The notes under the pieces: model-generated
Databases searched by the model: none
What the model was told of the DNA's origin: nothing
What the model saw: the letters and a program-made list of their open reading frames with translations, nothing else
Shown: positions 50,160-63,765 of the stretch, one piece after another
Numbering within the stretch: the stretch's first letter is position 1
Layout of the letters: every line of letters starts with the position of its first letter
Program-made: the position numbers and the translations under genes
Assembly (NCBI GenBank): GCA_914767715.1
Contig: OU612065.1
Coordinates: 8,558,001-8,622,000 of the forward strand
Source of the DNA: Membranipora membranacea
Lineage: Eukaryota > Bryozoa > Gymnolaemata > Cheilostomatida > Membraniporidae
DNA length: 64,000 nucleotides
Direction of reading: 5' to 3'

Positions 50160-53100
50160 ATGACACTGCTTAAGTTGTCAATTATCATCCTTGCACTACT
50201 AGTTGCAGATATATTTTCCATTGAGGAATGGATATCTTCTGCAAAGTCTCATAAGAATGAAAACAGTAGTAGCTTGAAAGTGAAGAAATATAAGTATACA
50301 ACTGCATACTTTACCCAGCAAGTAAGTATGCTTCATTCTTGGTAATGAGCATTGCACCAAGGACTCCCTGATTGCACATTAGTTCCCCTACTTCCTAAGT
50401 TAGGAGTGCTACTAGTACTGTGTTACAAAAGTGTGCCTTGTTTCCTTGACAGATCGTCAGTTCACACTTGCAAATATGCTGGCTGAGCATATCACCTATC
50501 TTTTGAAATTGGTGCAATTCCAGTGGTCGAGTGCGGCCCCAGGGGTCAAGCCCTCGACCATTGAACTTGCACCAACTACAGAAGGCCTGTGGAGCTAATG
50601 GATTACTGTGTCCATCGATTATAGCATTTATTTTGAGTTACTTCTCTCATGCATGCAGCACGTTATTTGAGTGCATGCTTTTCAAACAGGGTAAATTTTC
50701 TTCATTACTGCTGACTTTTGGTGGTTGCCTACATACAAAAATTTGTGTGCAATTCACAGTCACAGACAACACTGATCACCTTCTATGCTATCAACTGCTG
50801 AGGTTAACCTAAGTCCCAAACTAGTGTAACCATTAGGGAATCAGTGAACCGACATGACATGGTCATTGTAATCTGTGGCGCCAGTGAATGCACAATCATC
50901 ATTCTAATCTCAGAATGTATTTCAAAAGATGTGTAAATAGCCAGTCATTCTCGAAGAAAGTTGGGGGACAATGGCTTATCTGTATCTATCATTTTGATTA
51001 TGAATGATATATTGTTCGTTTTAACATCATTTTTGCAGGTTGACCATTTTGGTTTTACGAACACAGATACTTATCAGATGAGATATTTAGTCAACACTGA
51101 TTATTGGAATAAAAACAACGGACCCATTCTGTTTTACTGTGGTAATGAGGGGGATATCGAGGACTTCGCAGAAAACACAGTGAGATTTTAGAACCTATTT
51201 GCACCTTTACAGTCCAAGAAATACAATATGCTGGTGCAGCAAAATATCATTACCATGTAATGTTCTGTCTCCATGTGGTGTCCTGAGTCGTGTCCACCCA
51301 TTAATTCTTACGCAGAAATAAAATAATCTATAAATTTTTTATCAGTGGTCATGGTGTTCTGACATAGTTGTTCTAGTTGTCTTAAGCTTTGATTGTTTTT
51401 ATATTCGATTGGTGTGAAATTTATTTCTGCCGCTTTTGTGCAGGAGAAAACCCTAAGCATCAAACATTTTATATTGATGCCTCCACTGCATTGTGCTGTT
51501 GTTATTTTCAGGGTTTTATGTGGGATATCTCATCTCAAATGAAAGCGATGGTGGTCTTTGCAGAGCATAGATATTATGGTAAATCTATGCCATATGGCAA
51601 TGATTCATTCAAGGTGAGGCTTAGGAATATTTTATGTAAAAACTCTGTCACATGATTAATGCGATGTGATCACATGACCAGGCTCAACACTCAAGAGTCA
51701 TGACCCTAGAAATGCACTTAAAAACAATACACAAATTCTGGTGACTTTGGATTGCAGTGATCTAATTGCACCTTATCTCTGATCTGAAAAACAATAAGGG
51801 TTTGTCTGATGGTCACACATAAGCAAAGATTATAAATACATAAGTATGTGAAAAGCTACTTCAAAGAAGATCATTGTTTGTCTGATCTATGACTAGGACA
51901 GGGCATACCATGTGGTCACAATCATGTTTTTGTACTGAACTGCAGTGATGATTATGCCCAATTTTAGGATGCTGGACATAGAGGTTTCCTCACATCAGAG
52001 CAAGCGTTAGCTGATTATGCTGTATTCCTTACCGAATTTAAGAAGACAACTAAAGGTGCAGCGCAGAGCCCTGTGGTAGCTTTCGGTGGCTCATATGGTG
52101 GAATGTTGGCTGCTTGGATGAGAGCAAAATATCCCCAAATAATCATCGGGTAAGTTTCCATATTATGAGCTTGACAATGCAAAAGAAAAAGCTGTCGGAA
52201 AATATTGCCAAGCAAAAATTGTTTGTTGCAAAGGAGTTTCCAATGAAGAAACTAACACGCCTGTGTGTTGTACTAGAAAGAAGTTTCCGATGCACTGCAA
52301 AGTCTGTGGAAAATCAATAAAAAATTGGTTCATTTGTATGCCAAAAAGGTGGTGAAACCATGATCTACAAAAATAAAGGTATGGAAAGTGAATAAAATGT
52401 GAAAAAGTGAATACTTGAAATAAAGTGACAACCAAACGCTACCAAAAGACAATGAAGTCGGCAGTACAATTTTTTTTACAAGTTTTCGGGATTTATTGTG
52501 TTACCAATGTGGCTGAAGGACTGTTGAGTGTTATGTCTTCTCTGGTTCATTTGTGAAGAGATGAACAGAAACAATAGGAGTTAATTATTTTGTTTTGGTA
52601 TATTCTAATTGCTATTCTCTATCCCTCTAGTGCATTGGCTGCCTCAGCACCAGTATTGCAGTTTGAAGGAATCACACCTTGTGAATCTTACAACAAGATA
52701 GTCACAGATACATTTGCCAGATACGGTGATAATTGTGTTGAGAATATCAGGCGCTCATGGAAAATACTGACTGATACGTTCAACTCTGGTGGTGAGTTAA
52801 AATCACTCACTCCTACCTATTAATATGTAGAAGGCTTGTCTTTCTGGTCACATAATATATAAATGTTTCACACAAATTGTTGTTTACATATGAAAAAGCT
52901 GTGTTGGCGAAGCAGCAGATTTTGCCTACACGACAGAATAAATTATCTACGACATACCCGCATCAATGATAACTGTATTGCCTGTTGTTCATGCTGTTGG
53001 ATGGCAAATGGATGTGCTCACTTCCTTGTCATGTTTTATTTTTGTTACAACATTGATAACAGACTCATGCTTATCTCTGTGAAATGTTAAATGTTGTAGC

Positions 53101-54873
53101 TGCCGGAAAGTCATATATAAAGCAGACAATGAATGTATGTGGTGTAATGGAGACCACAGATGACCTGCAAGCCTTGAAGAGCTGGATTACTGGGGCATGG
53201 GGTAATATAGCTATGGTAGAATATCCTTACCCTGCTAATTTTCTTCAAAATCTCCCAGCATGGCCTATTAAGGTGAGTGTATAGTTATCCCTCTCAGCTC
53301 TGGCCTTTTTGTTCGTACTGACTGAATTATTTATAACTATGAGTCACCATCATGCTTTTAACAATACTTGGTAATAAATTTTAGTCAAGTGAGTGTGTTT
53401 AGCTAAAATATTCTGATAGCTTTGTTTTTCTATAACAAAAACCTCATGGAATAATCATAATTGCAATGATTGATGTTTGTAACAGCAACACATCCGTGAA
53501 AGCAACGCAGTCCCCTTACTATCTCTGGTTAACAGAAGGCAACGGATTATTTCAATGTTTACCACGTTGTGTTATGGGCAATATACTGCTGACTATGGTG
53601 TTTTGCAATGAGATCACTCTTTGTATTACCACAGGGTGTTTGCGCTAACCTGGATCAACCCTACTATAATGACTCTAAGGTGCTGATTAAACAGTTAGCT
53701 TTGGCCACGCAGGCCTTCTTTAACTACAGTTCCAGCTACGCCGGATCATGTTTTAATACCCGAGGCGAGCCTGATAATCTAGGCGCTGATCAGGGATGGA
53801 ACTTCCAGGTATGCTGCAAACAATGAAGTTGGCTCGAGATAAGCATAATTTTATTCAAATTTGAAGAACAAAAAGACAAAGATTTGTTTCTGGGAAATGT
53901 GTTGCACCATTCCTACTTGTAATTTTGGGTGTTGACCTTGGTGTACCCTACTGAGAAGAAATGTTGATAAATAAATTTCTAAAACTTATCAGTTTAATGT
54001 TTTCTCAATTCTTTGCTTTGTGATGCCAATTGTTCCATGAAGGTGCTCCATATTAAGATTTGCCTCACATGTGTCTCCATTCTTCAGAAACACAGGTTAA
54101 GAGCTGAGGTTACTGTTTGTGATGTACTGTACTTGGTACCACATCAAACATGGTAGAGCATAATTATGTTAAATTAAGATTACGCCAATGTGTCATACTA
54201 TTGAACTATCTGATATTTTCCTGCAGGCCTGCTCAGAAATGATAATGCCAATGTGCGGAGATGGTGTCCAAGATTTCTTTGAGCCTTCTCAGTGGGATCT
54301 CAATACAGAAGTCAAAAGATGTGCCATGGCATACGGAATCTCTCCACAACCAAGCTGGGTAATGACCAATTACCTAGGAGTTAATATAACTGGTGCTACC
54401 AATATCATATTCAGGTGAGGACAAGTCTTCTTTTGAATAGTTACATGGTAATAATTATGAGCTACATCCTGTTTCGTACTATTTATTCCTTTTTGTTTAA
54501 GCAAGTTTCTGGTTATCAATATTAATACATTTTCTGTCACTGCTGTCCTTTTCCATACAGCTGATATGCCTCACTATTCAGAGTGCACACAACAGGCAAT
54601 AGTCTTTTATTAACTATCCTTATGTTTATGTGTTTTCTTTGGTGCAGTAATGGAGTTCTCGATCCATGGCATGGAGGCGGTGTACTCAGGAGTTATCCCG
54701 ATCAGAATATCACTGCTTTAATCATTCCCAGCGGTGCTCATCATCTTGATCTCAGAGCCACAAATATTGCCGATCCTGTAGACATCATTGCAGCTAGACA
54801 CACAGAAATAAAGATCATGACACAATGGATTAAGGACTACAGACCTAACTCCAATATGAACTCTAATGATTAA
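50160..54873 (+). CDS. PRCP: Lysosomal Pro-X carboxypeptidase (serine peptidase family S28)
   Basis: Nine exons: 50160-50321, 51039-51179, 51512-51613, 51968-52149, 52631-52791, 53100-53272, 53635-53808, 54227-54414 and 54648-54873. Phases close to 502 aa (human PRCP is 496). A hydrophobic N-terminal signal peptide (MTLLKLSIIILALLVADIFS) directs it to the secretory or lysosomal route. The family entry block YKYTTAYFTQQVDHFGF is present. The catalytic serine is Ser177 in AFGGSYGGMLAAW, the aspartate is Asp433 in SNGVLDPWHGGG, and the histidine lies in SGAHHLDLRATN. Blocks EHRYYGKSMPYG, EYPYPANFLQNLPAWPIK and MPMCGDGVQDFFEP also match PRCP more closely than its relative DPP7. It removes C-terminal residues that follow proline in peptides; physiological substrates here are unknown. 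Several NxS/T sites (NGVNIT-type, NYSSS) suggest glycosylation. The start is the first ATG before the signal sequence. Confidence 0.95.
50505..50593. mobile_element. Copy 3 of the palindromic foldback family
   Basis: Inverted arms start TTGGTGCAATTCCAGTGGTC and end AACTTGCACCAACTACAGAA, followed by GGCCTGTGG, the same outer sequence as copy 1 at 885-1018 but with a shorter core. It lies in the first intron of PRCP. Confidence 0.8.
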
Positions 54874-57846
54874 AATTGTTTAGCCATACCCTGTGAATGG
54901 CACTGCTGCCCGACCAGACCCCTATAATATTATTCTGATAGACATCCATATGATGGATTCTTAACATTTTACATTATATACGCAAGAACTCTCTGTTTTC
55001 TATCAAGTTTTGCTTTCCAACTTATCCTACTCAAGTGCTCAATAAGACAAGTCTTATGTTTTCCTCAAAACACTCCTTTGACAATAATTTTAGCAAAGAT
55101 CGAATTTAATGTGAAAATATTGGTTGCTATTTTGATCATTTCAAAATGTTCAAATCCCATATCAAAAATAAATGAAATAAAATCTCTCTCTTGAGGATAA
55201 TGGATTTCATTTAATGGAGACCATCAACTTGTCCTATGGCCTATACTAATATGGCCGACTATACTGGTGCAATAACGGCTTGTGTTGTAAAAAATTGAGA
55301 TGTTAAAGAATGTAGTTGACCCACTTTTGCCAGTAGGCAATTAACTCCTGATCGTTCAATAAAGATTAAAGGGCAACCAAGGTATCAAACAACTTCGCAT
55401 CGATTAATAGCAGATTGCGCCTTATGTATAGGGAAAAAGACAAAATCCAATTGGGATGATCATTCAGCCAGAATTCTTGTGAAACATTTCATCCATCAGG
55501 CACTCAAACTCTGCTAAAATAGAACCTCACAGAGCAGTTTTCCTTTTCCTGTTATATTTAGCCTAAACTGAAGTGTTACCCCATTCTGCTTGCAGGATAG
55601 CCTTGTGACATAGTCTATCTCTGCAGCACAGCAGTGGTGGCGCTGCCTTCCATCAAGAAAGGCAACTCCCAGGGTTCAAGGTTATGAGATATCAAAACCA
55701 GTGTTCCATTTAGGCCCAAATATTTCCAAATTATGGGTTTCCATTGTTTTCCCAATTTTGGTACTCAGACTAGGTGAATTAGTTCAAGCCCTATGCTGCA
55801 GAGACGAACGTATGCCTCAACAGTTTGCACATGCGCAGACTGGTGTTACCCAGCTTAGAGTCAGCAACTACTTTGAGTTTTGCACCACGTCATGCACAAA
55901 GCTGATGCTGCCTAGCACATTCTTTCAGAGCTCTCAATCTGGGAGGATCCAAGTCCTGAGTTTTGCCTTTACTTTGTCGCGTAGTGGCACGTATAAGGCA
56001 CAAAACGCCCAGTGTAAGGACAGCGAAGGGAAATTAGATCTGGTTGGTTTTCCTCTCAAGAGCTTATCACAGAGTTAGGATATACACTTGAATCATCTCC
56101 CCTTCTAAAGATAGGTTCTCATTATGAATTTGCTCAAATATAAAAGCTCAGGTTTGTTTGCGAGGTGAGAAAGCCTAATTTATATGGTTTAAAAACCTTG
56201 CCCCTTTTGTAAGGCCATGTCTCCTCAATATAGTCTGTTTTTTTAGGTTTTATCTAGAGAGAAGTTAGCATGCGATATTATATCACAGCTTACATTGAAC
56301 CTTGTGACCTTTCTTTGCTCTAAACTTTTACATTTTAGACTAAAGTTTTGCACCGCCAGGTTTCCTTACAAACTAATTGTAGCTCAATGTTCACTCAAGG
56401 TTTTCTGTGTGTGACTGCAATGCAGGAAATTTCTAACTATCACAAAGCATCATTTGCAATACTTACCAGTTACCATGAAACATTAGCAACATCGAACCAA
56501 TCGCTCTGCCTAAATGTTTCGCTACAAAACTTGCAAACTTGCAGTATCCACAAGACCAGAGAAAACTAACTTGTGCCCTCTCTTCCTGTTGCATACTATT
56601 TTTCAGAAACGAATCATTTTTTGTATGGTTGCATACATTTATTTGCTCAACTCACACTTTTGACAAAAAATAATTGTTATTGATGTGCGAGGTAGTGAAT
56701 AAAATAGTCATCGGCGCAAATTATTCTTGACACAACTCTTCCGTAAAACTTGCGAAAGGAATCTACATGGTAATGGAAAAAAAAATATTTGCATTAAAAA
56801 TTGCAGTTCTCAAATAGCAGCAAAGTTACTCTCTGGGTTTATGGTGCCTCAGATTTTTACGTTGATTCTATGAGCATTTTGAAAAGCAGATAAGGTTATT
56901 TGAGTCCTCTGACTAAATGACTAGAATGAACAACTTACATCAGAGCTTTAGTCACATTATTGCCCTGCCAGGCACTATTTTGAGATCACCTGAAAATTCA
57001 TTTCACTATCAAAACAAGACTTTGACTCTGACGTTGGCCATGGTATAACAAGGGACATAGTAATATTTACATTAAACAGTCAAAAATTTGGTCGTGGTAT
57101 TGAGTGACTTTTTAGAGGAGACTAATGGGGCATAAATTCAGGTTAGTAACTATAGTTTGAGTGATTTGAAAAGGAAACAATTTGGACAGTCGGTCTGTGG
57201 AGGGTGGGATAGTCTCAGTCAACGCAGTCAGTTTTGTCAGTAAGAGTGGTCTACTAAATTTATCCGGTAACACAACTTTAAACCAACTTTTTTTTGATTG
57301 AAATCAACATTTTTTCTCATGTCAATTATTGTTGCCTAATCAATCAACGGCTGCAACTTCATCATTTGATTCAGGTATTTATTTGTACAACACATCAAAA
57401 CATTCCAGTAAAAGGTCATCATTTTTGAATAAAAATAATTCTGAGTAAGGTATTTTAGCGAAGAATAGGAAGCCGACATTTTGGTGAATACCGATTCACC
57501 CCAGCTGTGACAAATTAAATCTTAGTGATTGTTAGTCACTGGCTTCAAGATTGGTCTCCAAACGCAACTGTTGATCTCTAAATCGTGGGGATGTTAATAT
57601 TTCACTGACATGCTGACTTATTGCAGATAGCATTGTGTGGAAAAATATTGTTTCATGTTAATTGAGACTCAGTCACGGTCATTCACTTGCATGTTTCACA
57701 TTACATCAGTAATCCCTAATAAAGCTAACTCTACCCCCCCCCCCCACATACTGCACAACAATCTCATACAGATTACAACACTACGTATATTAAATTGTAT
57801 GCTTACTATTTATTCATTTATTATGTATTTGTTGAGTGATGGCTGT
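54874..57846. other. Intergenic, no gene recognised
   Basis: PRCP 3' flank and AT-rich sequence. A plus frame of 125 codons (55701-56078) has no recognisable domain, signal or splice context and is probably chance or a repeat relic. A run of 12 C occurs at 57734-57745. Nothing else identified. Confidence 0.5.
55167..55181 (+). promoter_or_regulatory. Candidate polyadenylation signals of PRCP
   Basis: Two AATAAA hexamers (55167-55172 and 55176-55181) lie about 300 nt after the PRCP stop codon. Confidence 0.5.
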
Positions 57847-58026
57847 TACCATATACCATATACCATATATCATATACCACATACCACATACCACATACCA
57901 CATACCACATACCACATACCACATACCACATACCACATACCACATACCACATACCACATACCACATACCATATACCATATACCATATACCATATACCATT
58001 TCCCATATACCATATACCATATACCA
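57847..58026. repeat. 7-bp microsatellite (TACCACA/TACCATA)n
   Basis: About 25 tandem heptamers. The flanks are of TACCATA type and the centre is a homogeneous TACCACA block. Length not divisible into stops makes all frames open on both strands, producing artefactual His/Tyr/Pro or Trp/Tyr/Gly repeat frames. Confidence 0.97.
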
Positions 58027-59330
58027 GCAAATAATTACACACAGGCGGAAATGAACATGATAAGACCACCGCCACCGAGAAAAAGGCTGCGAACTACTCA
58101 GCTGATCTAACCCCCCTCCCCATTTACTCATGTCAAGCAAAAAGATAATAACTAAAAGCAATAATAGTGATTTCAAATCATAAACAGTACATGGTGATCT
58201 GGTATTAGGTAATGAAGGATTAGGTGCTACAGAGGGATAGCATAATCACTATATCTTTCATTATAATTACCACTTAAAGCTATTGTTGGGACCACTGAAT
58301 TAGATTCTTCTCTTAGAATGGAAATAGTATCATAGCGTTATACGGTTAGGACACTAAACACAGGGACCCATCTGACTGTTATCTGATTGGCTGTCCCTAG
58401 TAGCATGAATAATTAGCCTGAGAAGTTGTCCTGTTTACAATGTTGCAAACAGTATTTATACCCCTACAGTGTCGATGATTAGGGCATTTCTAGATTGCTA
58501 CTAGGGACTGGCTATTTTTGCAAGCCCTTTGTTTTGCAAAAGAAAGCTAATGATGCTATTCCAGATATGGAATTCAATGGTTGGGACATAATTATTATTA
58601 GCATTAATTCTCATCATGCGATATAATATTAATATAATCGTTTTCAGAAGGAGCTCTTATTAATAAACACTTACAACTTTTTACACTCATTAAATAATTA
58701 TGGTTTGTCAAATATTTACACCATCAGGAAGTTCCGTTATGACCTACACCAATATGAACTCCATATATCTCAAATAGATGGGGGACAAATAATACTGGTT
58801 TCCAAGAGTCCAGACATATTTACTTAAAATACCATAAGATAAACTCAATCAGAAAAGAGCCACCGAATTCGACGAGTTACGTCCTGCTACATTACAAAGC
58901 ACCACCGCAACTCGAATAAATAGAGATTGTATTGCAACCCTTGATGAAGTTAGAGGCAAGGCAATCGGGCATCCCACATAAATGCAGTGCAATGACCTGT
59001 GCCAGAAACAGCGTGGTCTTTGAAGTTCATAAAGCAATCTTGTCGCATTCACCAAAAGGTGAATTTTTTAGGTCCTGGCCAGTTTATCGGGTTACTACAT
59101 TTGCTAAGTTTGCTAAGTTGACCCGCACAAGCCATGCATCGGTGAGCTAGGTTATGTAATCAGATTAAAGCTAATTCAACATGAAGAAAATCCACAAGTG
59201 TGTGCGAGGGGATATTTTGCCATATGTTGGGTTGTTTTGGCTTATTATCTAGCGACTTGTAAATTGTATATAGCTGGGCTAAATTATTCATATTATTGAA
59301 TCAATTAATAGAATAGGATAGAAATAGAAT
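58027..59330. other. Intergenic between microsatellite and satellite array
   Basis: AT-rich. A plus-strand stretch around 58850-58980 is open for about 40 codons and another at 58932-59150 contains FEVHKAILSHSP, weakly reminiscent of a BTB-domain segment, but there is no supporting context. No gene called. Confidence 0.5.
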
Positions 59331-62300
59331 GTTGGCTGAGTGATAGCTAATTGAAACCCAAATTAGAGAGTGGCTGTGTCTTTAGCTGACTTCTAGCAGC
59401 AAATCTGGTCTTCTGCAACTGGCTTTTAAGAACTGAACTGGGTGAATTAGATAAATGAGCACCTATGCTGCATTGTTGTGACACAAATTGCATGCACTAA
59501 GCGAATAACGCTGTGTTGGAAGATGTTTTCTGACCTTGATGTCTGCATAAGCTAATCTACAGGCATTGGTTCTCTCTGAGCGGCCCGTGTCCTGCATGCC
59601 TGGGCTCTCTCTGAGCAGCTGGGGCAGGTTTCAATTAGGATTTAGCAGACACTTAGCTTAGTTTTAGCCAATTTTGGCCAGATTTAGCCCCTACTGATTA
59701 CACTTTGATCGGTCGTTATTTATATTATTAATCAATTAGTATATTTATTATATATGAGTAAGTGATAGCTGCATGATTCAGAACAACCAAGATATGGCTA
59801 AACATCAGCAAAGTCTTTGCTAAATTTATGCTTATTAAAACCCAAATTAGAGAGTGGCTGTGTTTTTAGCTGACTATTAGCAGCCAATGCGTGGCTAAAA
59901 GCCAGCTAAATCTGTAACCGAACCACTCCCTGGTGTCTTTGCATGCATAGTTTCTCATAGCAGACAAGGACATCTCATCAGCAGGGATGACTTGTAACTT
60001 CTCTTCTGTTCGTAGAAACTATGACGCCACATGTTGAAACGTCAAGATCTACCATCAGCAGAAAAGCAGAAAATGTGGTCGTAGTAATTTGGTCGTCTTT
60101 GCTAAATTTATGCTAATTGAAACCCAATCTAGAGAGTGGCTGTGTTTTTAGCTGACTTTTAGCAGCCAATGCGTGGCTAAAAGCCAGCTAAATCTGTGAT
60201 TGAACCACCCCCTGGGGTCTTGCATGCATGGTTTTTCATCGCTGACAAGGACATCTCATCAGCAGCGGTGACTTGTAACTTCTCTCTCGTTCCTAGAAAC
60301 TATCACGCCACAGGTTGAAACGTCGAGATTCACAATCAGCAGAAGAGCAGAAAATGTGGTCGTAGTAATTTGGTCGTCTTTGCTAAATTTATGCTTATTG
60401 AGACCCAATCTAGAGAGAGAGTGGCTGTGTTTTTAGGTGAATTTTAGCAGCCAATGCATGGCTAAAAGCCAGCTAAATCTGTGATTGAACCACCCCCTGC
60501 ATGCATAGTTTCTCATAGCAGACAAGGACATCTCATCAGCAGCGGTGACTTGTAACTTCTCTCCCGTTCCTAGAAACTATCACGCCACAGATTGAAACGT
60601 CGAGATTCACAATCAGCAGAAGAGCAGAAAATGTGGTCGTAGTAATTTGGTCGTCTTTGCTAAATCTATGCTAATTGAGACCCAATCCAGAGAGTGGCTG
60701 TGTTTTAGCTGACTTTTAGCAGCCAATGCGTGGCTAAAAGCCAGCTAAATCTGTGATTGAACCACCCCCTGGGGTCTTGCATGCATGGTTTTTCATCGCT
60801 GACAAGGACATCTCATCAGCAGTGGTGACTTGTAACTTCTCTCCCGTTCCTAGAAACTATCACGCCACAGGTTGAAACGTCGAGATTCACAATCAGCAGA
60901 AGAGCAGAAAATGTGGTCGTAGTAATTTGGTCGTCTTTGCTAAATTTATGCTTATTGAGACCCAATCTAGAGAGAGAGTGGCTGTGTTTTAGCTGAATTT
61001 TAGCAGCCAATGCGTGGCTAAAAGCCAGCTAAATCTGTGATTGAACCACCCCCTGGTGTCTTGCATGCATGGTTTTTCATCGCTGACAAGGACATCTCAT
61101 CAGCAGCGGGGACTTGTAACATCTCTCACGTTCCTAGAAACTATGACGCCACAGGTTGAAACGTCGAGATTCACAATCAGCCAAAGAGCAGAAAATGTGG
61201 TCGTAGTAATTTGGTTCCTGGTCTTCTGCAACTGGCTTTTAAGAATTAAGTGAAAACTGGCTTTTAAGAATTTAAGAAGGGTGAATTAAGTAAATATGCA
61301 TCTATGCTGCATTGTTGTAACACCAATCACTTGCGCTGAGCGATTAACGCTGTGTTGTGAGATGTTTTCTGATCTCGCTGTCTGCATTAGCTAATCTACA
61401 GGCATCGGTTCTGTCTGAGCGGCCGTTTCCTGCATGTCCGGGCCCTCTCTGAGCAGGTTTCAATTAAAATTTAGCAGACACTTTGCTTAGTTTTAGCCAG
61501 TATTGGCCAGATTTAGACCCTACTGATTACACTTTGATTGGCCGTCATTAATATTAATAATCAATTAGTATGTTTATTACATATTATGAGTAAGTGATAG
61601 CGGCATGATACAGAATAGCTAAGATATGGCTAAACATCAGCTAGATCTTTGCTAAATCTATGCTAATTGAAACCCAATCTCGAGAGTGGCTGTGTTTTTA
61701 GCTGACTTTTAGCAGCGAATGCGTGGCTAAAAGCCAGCTAAATCTGTAATTGAACCACCCCCTGGTGTCTTGCATGCATAGTTTTTCATCGCTGACAAGG
61801 ACATCTCATCAGCAGCAGTGACTTGTAACGTCTCTCCCATTCCTAGAAACTATGACTCCATGGGTTGAAACGTCGAGATTCACAATCAGCAGAAGAACAG
61901 AAAATGTGGTTGTAGTAATTTGGTCGTCTTTGCTAAATTTATGCCAATTGAAACCCAATCTAGAGAGTGGCTGTGTTTTAGCTGACTTTTAGCAGCCAAT
62001 GCGTGGCTAAAAGCCAGCATCTGTAATTGAACCACCCCCTGGTGTCTTGCATGCATAGTTTTTCATAGCAGACAAGGACATCTCATCAGCAGTGGTGACT
62101 TGTAACTTCTCTCCCGTTTCCAGAAACTATGACGCCACAGGTTGAGACGTGGAGATTCACAATCAGCCAAGGAGCAGGAAATGTTGTCAGTAATTGGGTC
62201 CCTGGTCTTCTGCAACCGGCTTTTAAGAACTAAACTGGGTGAATTAAATAAATCAGCACCTATGCTGTATTGTTGCGACACCAATCGCATGCGCTGTGCA

Positions 62301-63765
62301 AACAAAGCTGTGTTGTCAGATGTTTCTACCCTCGTTGTCTGCATTAGCCCGTCTACGGGCATGGATTCTCTCTGAGCAGCCCTTGTTCTGCATGACCTGG
62401 CTTTCGCTGAGCGGCTGGTTTCAATTAGGATATAGCAGACACTTAACTTTAGTTTTAGCCTGATTTAGCAGCCACTTATCAATGTTGCAATTGTTCCAAT
62501 TCGCCCTGCTGTAACTCAGCCAAGTAGATTGATATTCATTGTGGAGGAATCTTACACTTTTACTGAACACAACAGAGTTTATGTGTCAGTGATTTTTATG
62601 TGTCTGTTGTTTATGCTAATTGAAACCCAATCTAGAGAGTGGCTGTGTTTTTAGCTGACTTTTAGCAGCCAATGCGTGGCTAAAAGCCAGCTAAATCTGT
62701 GATTGAACCACCCCCTGGTGTCTTGCATGCATGGTTTTTCATCGCTGACAAGGACATCTCATCAGCAGCGGTGACTTGTAACTTCTCTCTCGTTCCTAGA
62801 AACTATCACGCCACAGGTTGAAACGTCGAGATTCACAATCAGCAGAAGAGCAGAAAATGTGGTCGTAGTAATTTGGTCGTCTTTGCTAAATTTATGCTTA
62901 TTGAGACCCAATCTAGAGAGAGAGTGGCTGTGTTTTAAGCTGAATTTTAGCAGCCAATGCGTGGCTAAAAGCCAGCTAAATCTGTGATTGAACCACCCCC
63001 TGGTGTCTTGCATGCATGGTTTTTCATCGCTGACAAGGACATCTCATCAGCAGCGGTGACTTGTAACTTCTCTCCCGTTCCTAGAAACTATCACGCCACA
63101 GGTTGAAACATCGAGATTCACAATCAGCAGAAGAGCAGAAAATGTGGTCGTAGTAATTTGGTCGTCTTTGCTAAATCTATGCTAATTGAGACCCAATCTA
63201 GAGTGTGGCTGTGTTTTTAGCTGACTTTTAGCAGCCAATGCGTGGCTAAAAGCCAGTTAAATCTGTAATTGAACCACCCCTGGTGTCTTGCATGCTTGCT
63301 TATCAATGCCACTTATCAATGTTGCAATTGTTCCAATTCGCCCTGCTGTAACTCAGCCAAGTAGATTGATATTCATTGTGGAGAAATCTTACACTTTTAC
63401 TGAACACAACAGAGTTTATGTGTCAGTGATTTTTATGTGTCTGTTGGTCACTGCAGACTGCTGGGTAGTTGTTTATGTTTTCAATCAATGAGTATATATT
63501 ACATATGAGTGAGTGCAAGCTGCTTGATACAGAACAGCCAATATACAGCTAAACATCAGCTAAGTCTATGCTGAATATATGCTAATTGAAACCAAAATTA
63601 GAGAGTGGCTGTATTTTTAGCTGACTTTTAGCAGCGAAAGCGTGGCTAAAAGCCAGCTAAATCTGTAATTGAACCACCCCCTGTCCTACATGCCTGTGAC
63701 TGTTCTCTGTGGTGGGCACACAACTCTATGTTGTGAGATGTTTTCCACCCTTGATGTCTGCCCAT
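59330..63765. repeat. Composite satellite array, ~280-bp basic unit
   Basis: Eleven copies of a core marked by CCAATGCGTGGCTAAAAGCC are found at about 59883, 60165, 60451, 60723, 61006, 61725, 61995, 62669, 62953, 63233 and 63633. Regular spacing is 270-286 bp. Larger gaps come from two inserted modules: one starting CTGGTCTTCTGCAACTGGCT (about 59400, 61215, 62200), and one starting TCAATGTTGCAATTGTTCCA (62480 and 63315). Each core carries TTTAGCTGACTTTTAGC facing GGCTAAAAGCCAGCTAAA, an 18-bp stem, and each full unit ends with a GTTGAAACGTCGAGATTCAC block. Open frames within it recur with the repeat and are not genes. Confidence 0.95.

Noticed and set aside
55701-56078. A 125-codon plus-strand frame downstream of PRCP
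   Set aside because: No motif and no context; the composition looks like a decayed repeat.
57637-58176. Long His/Tyr/Pro-rich (plus) and Trp/Tyr/Gly-rich (minus) open frames
   Set aside because: They are translations of a 7-bp microsatellite, which is open in every frame on both strands.
58932-59150. FEVHKAILSHSP segment resembling a BTB domain
   Set aside because: The similarity covers a dozen residues, with no rest of the domain before or after it.
60816-63013. Recurring 64-99 aa frames on both strands
   Set aside because: They repeat with the satellite unit and shift with its indels; they are not conserved as protein.
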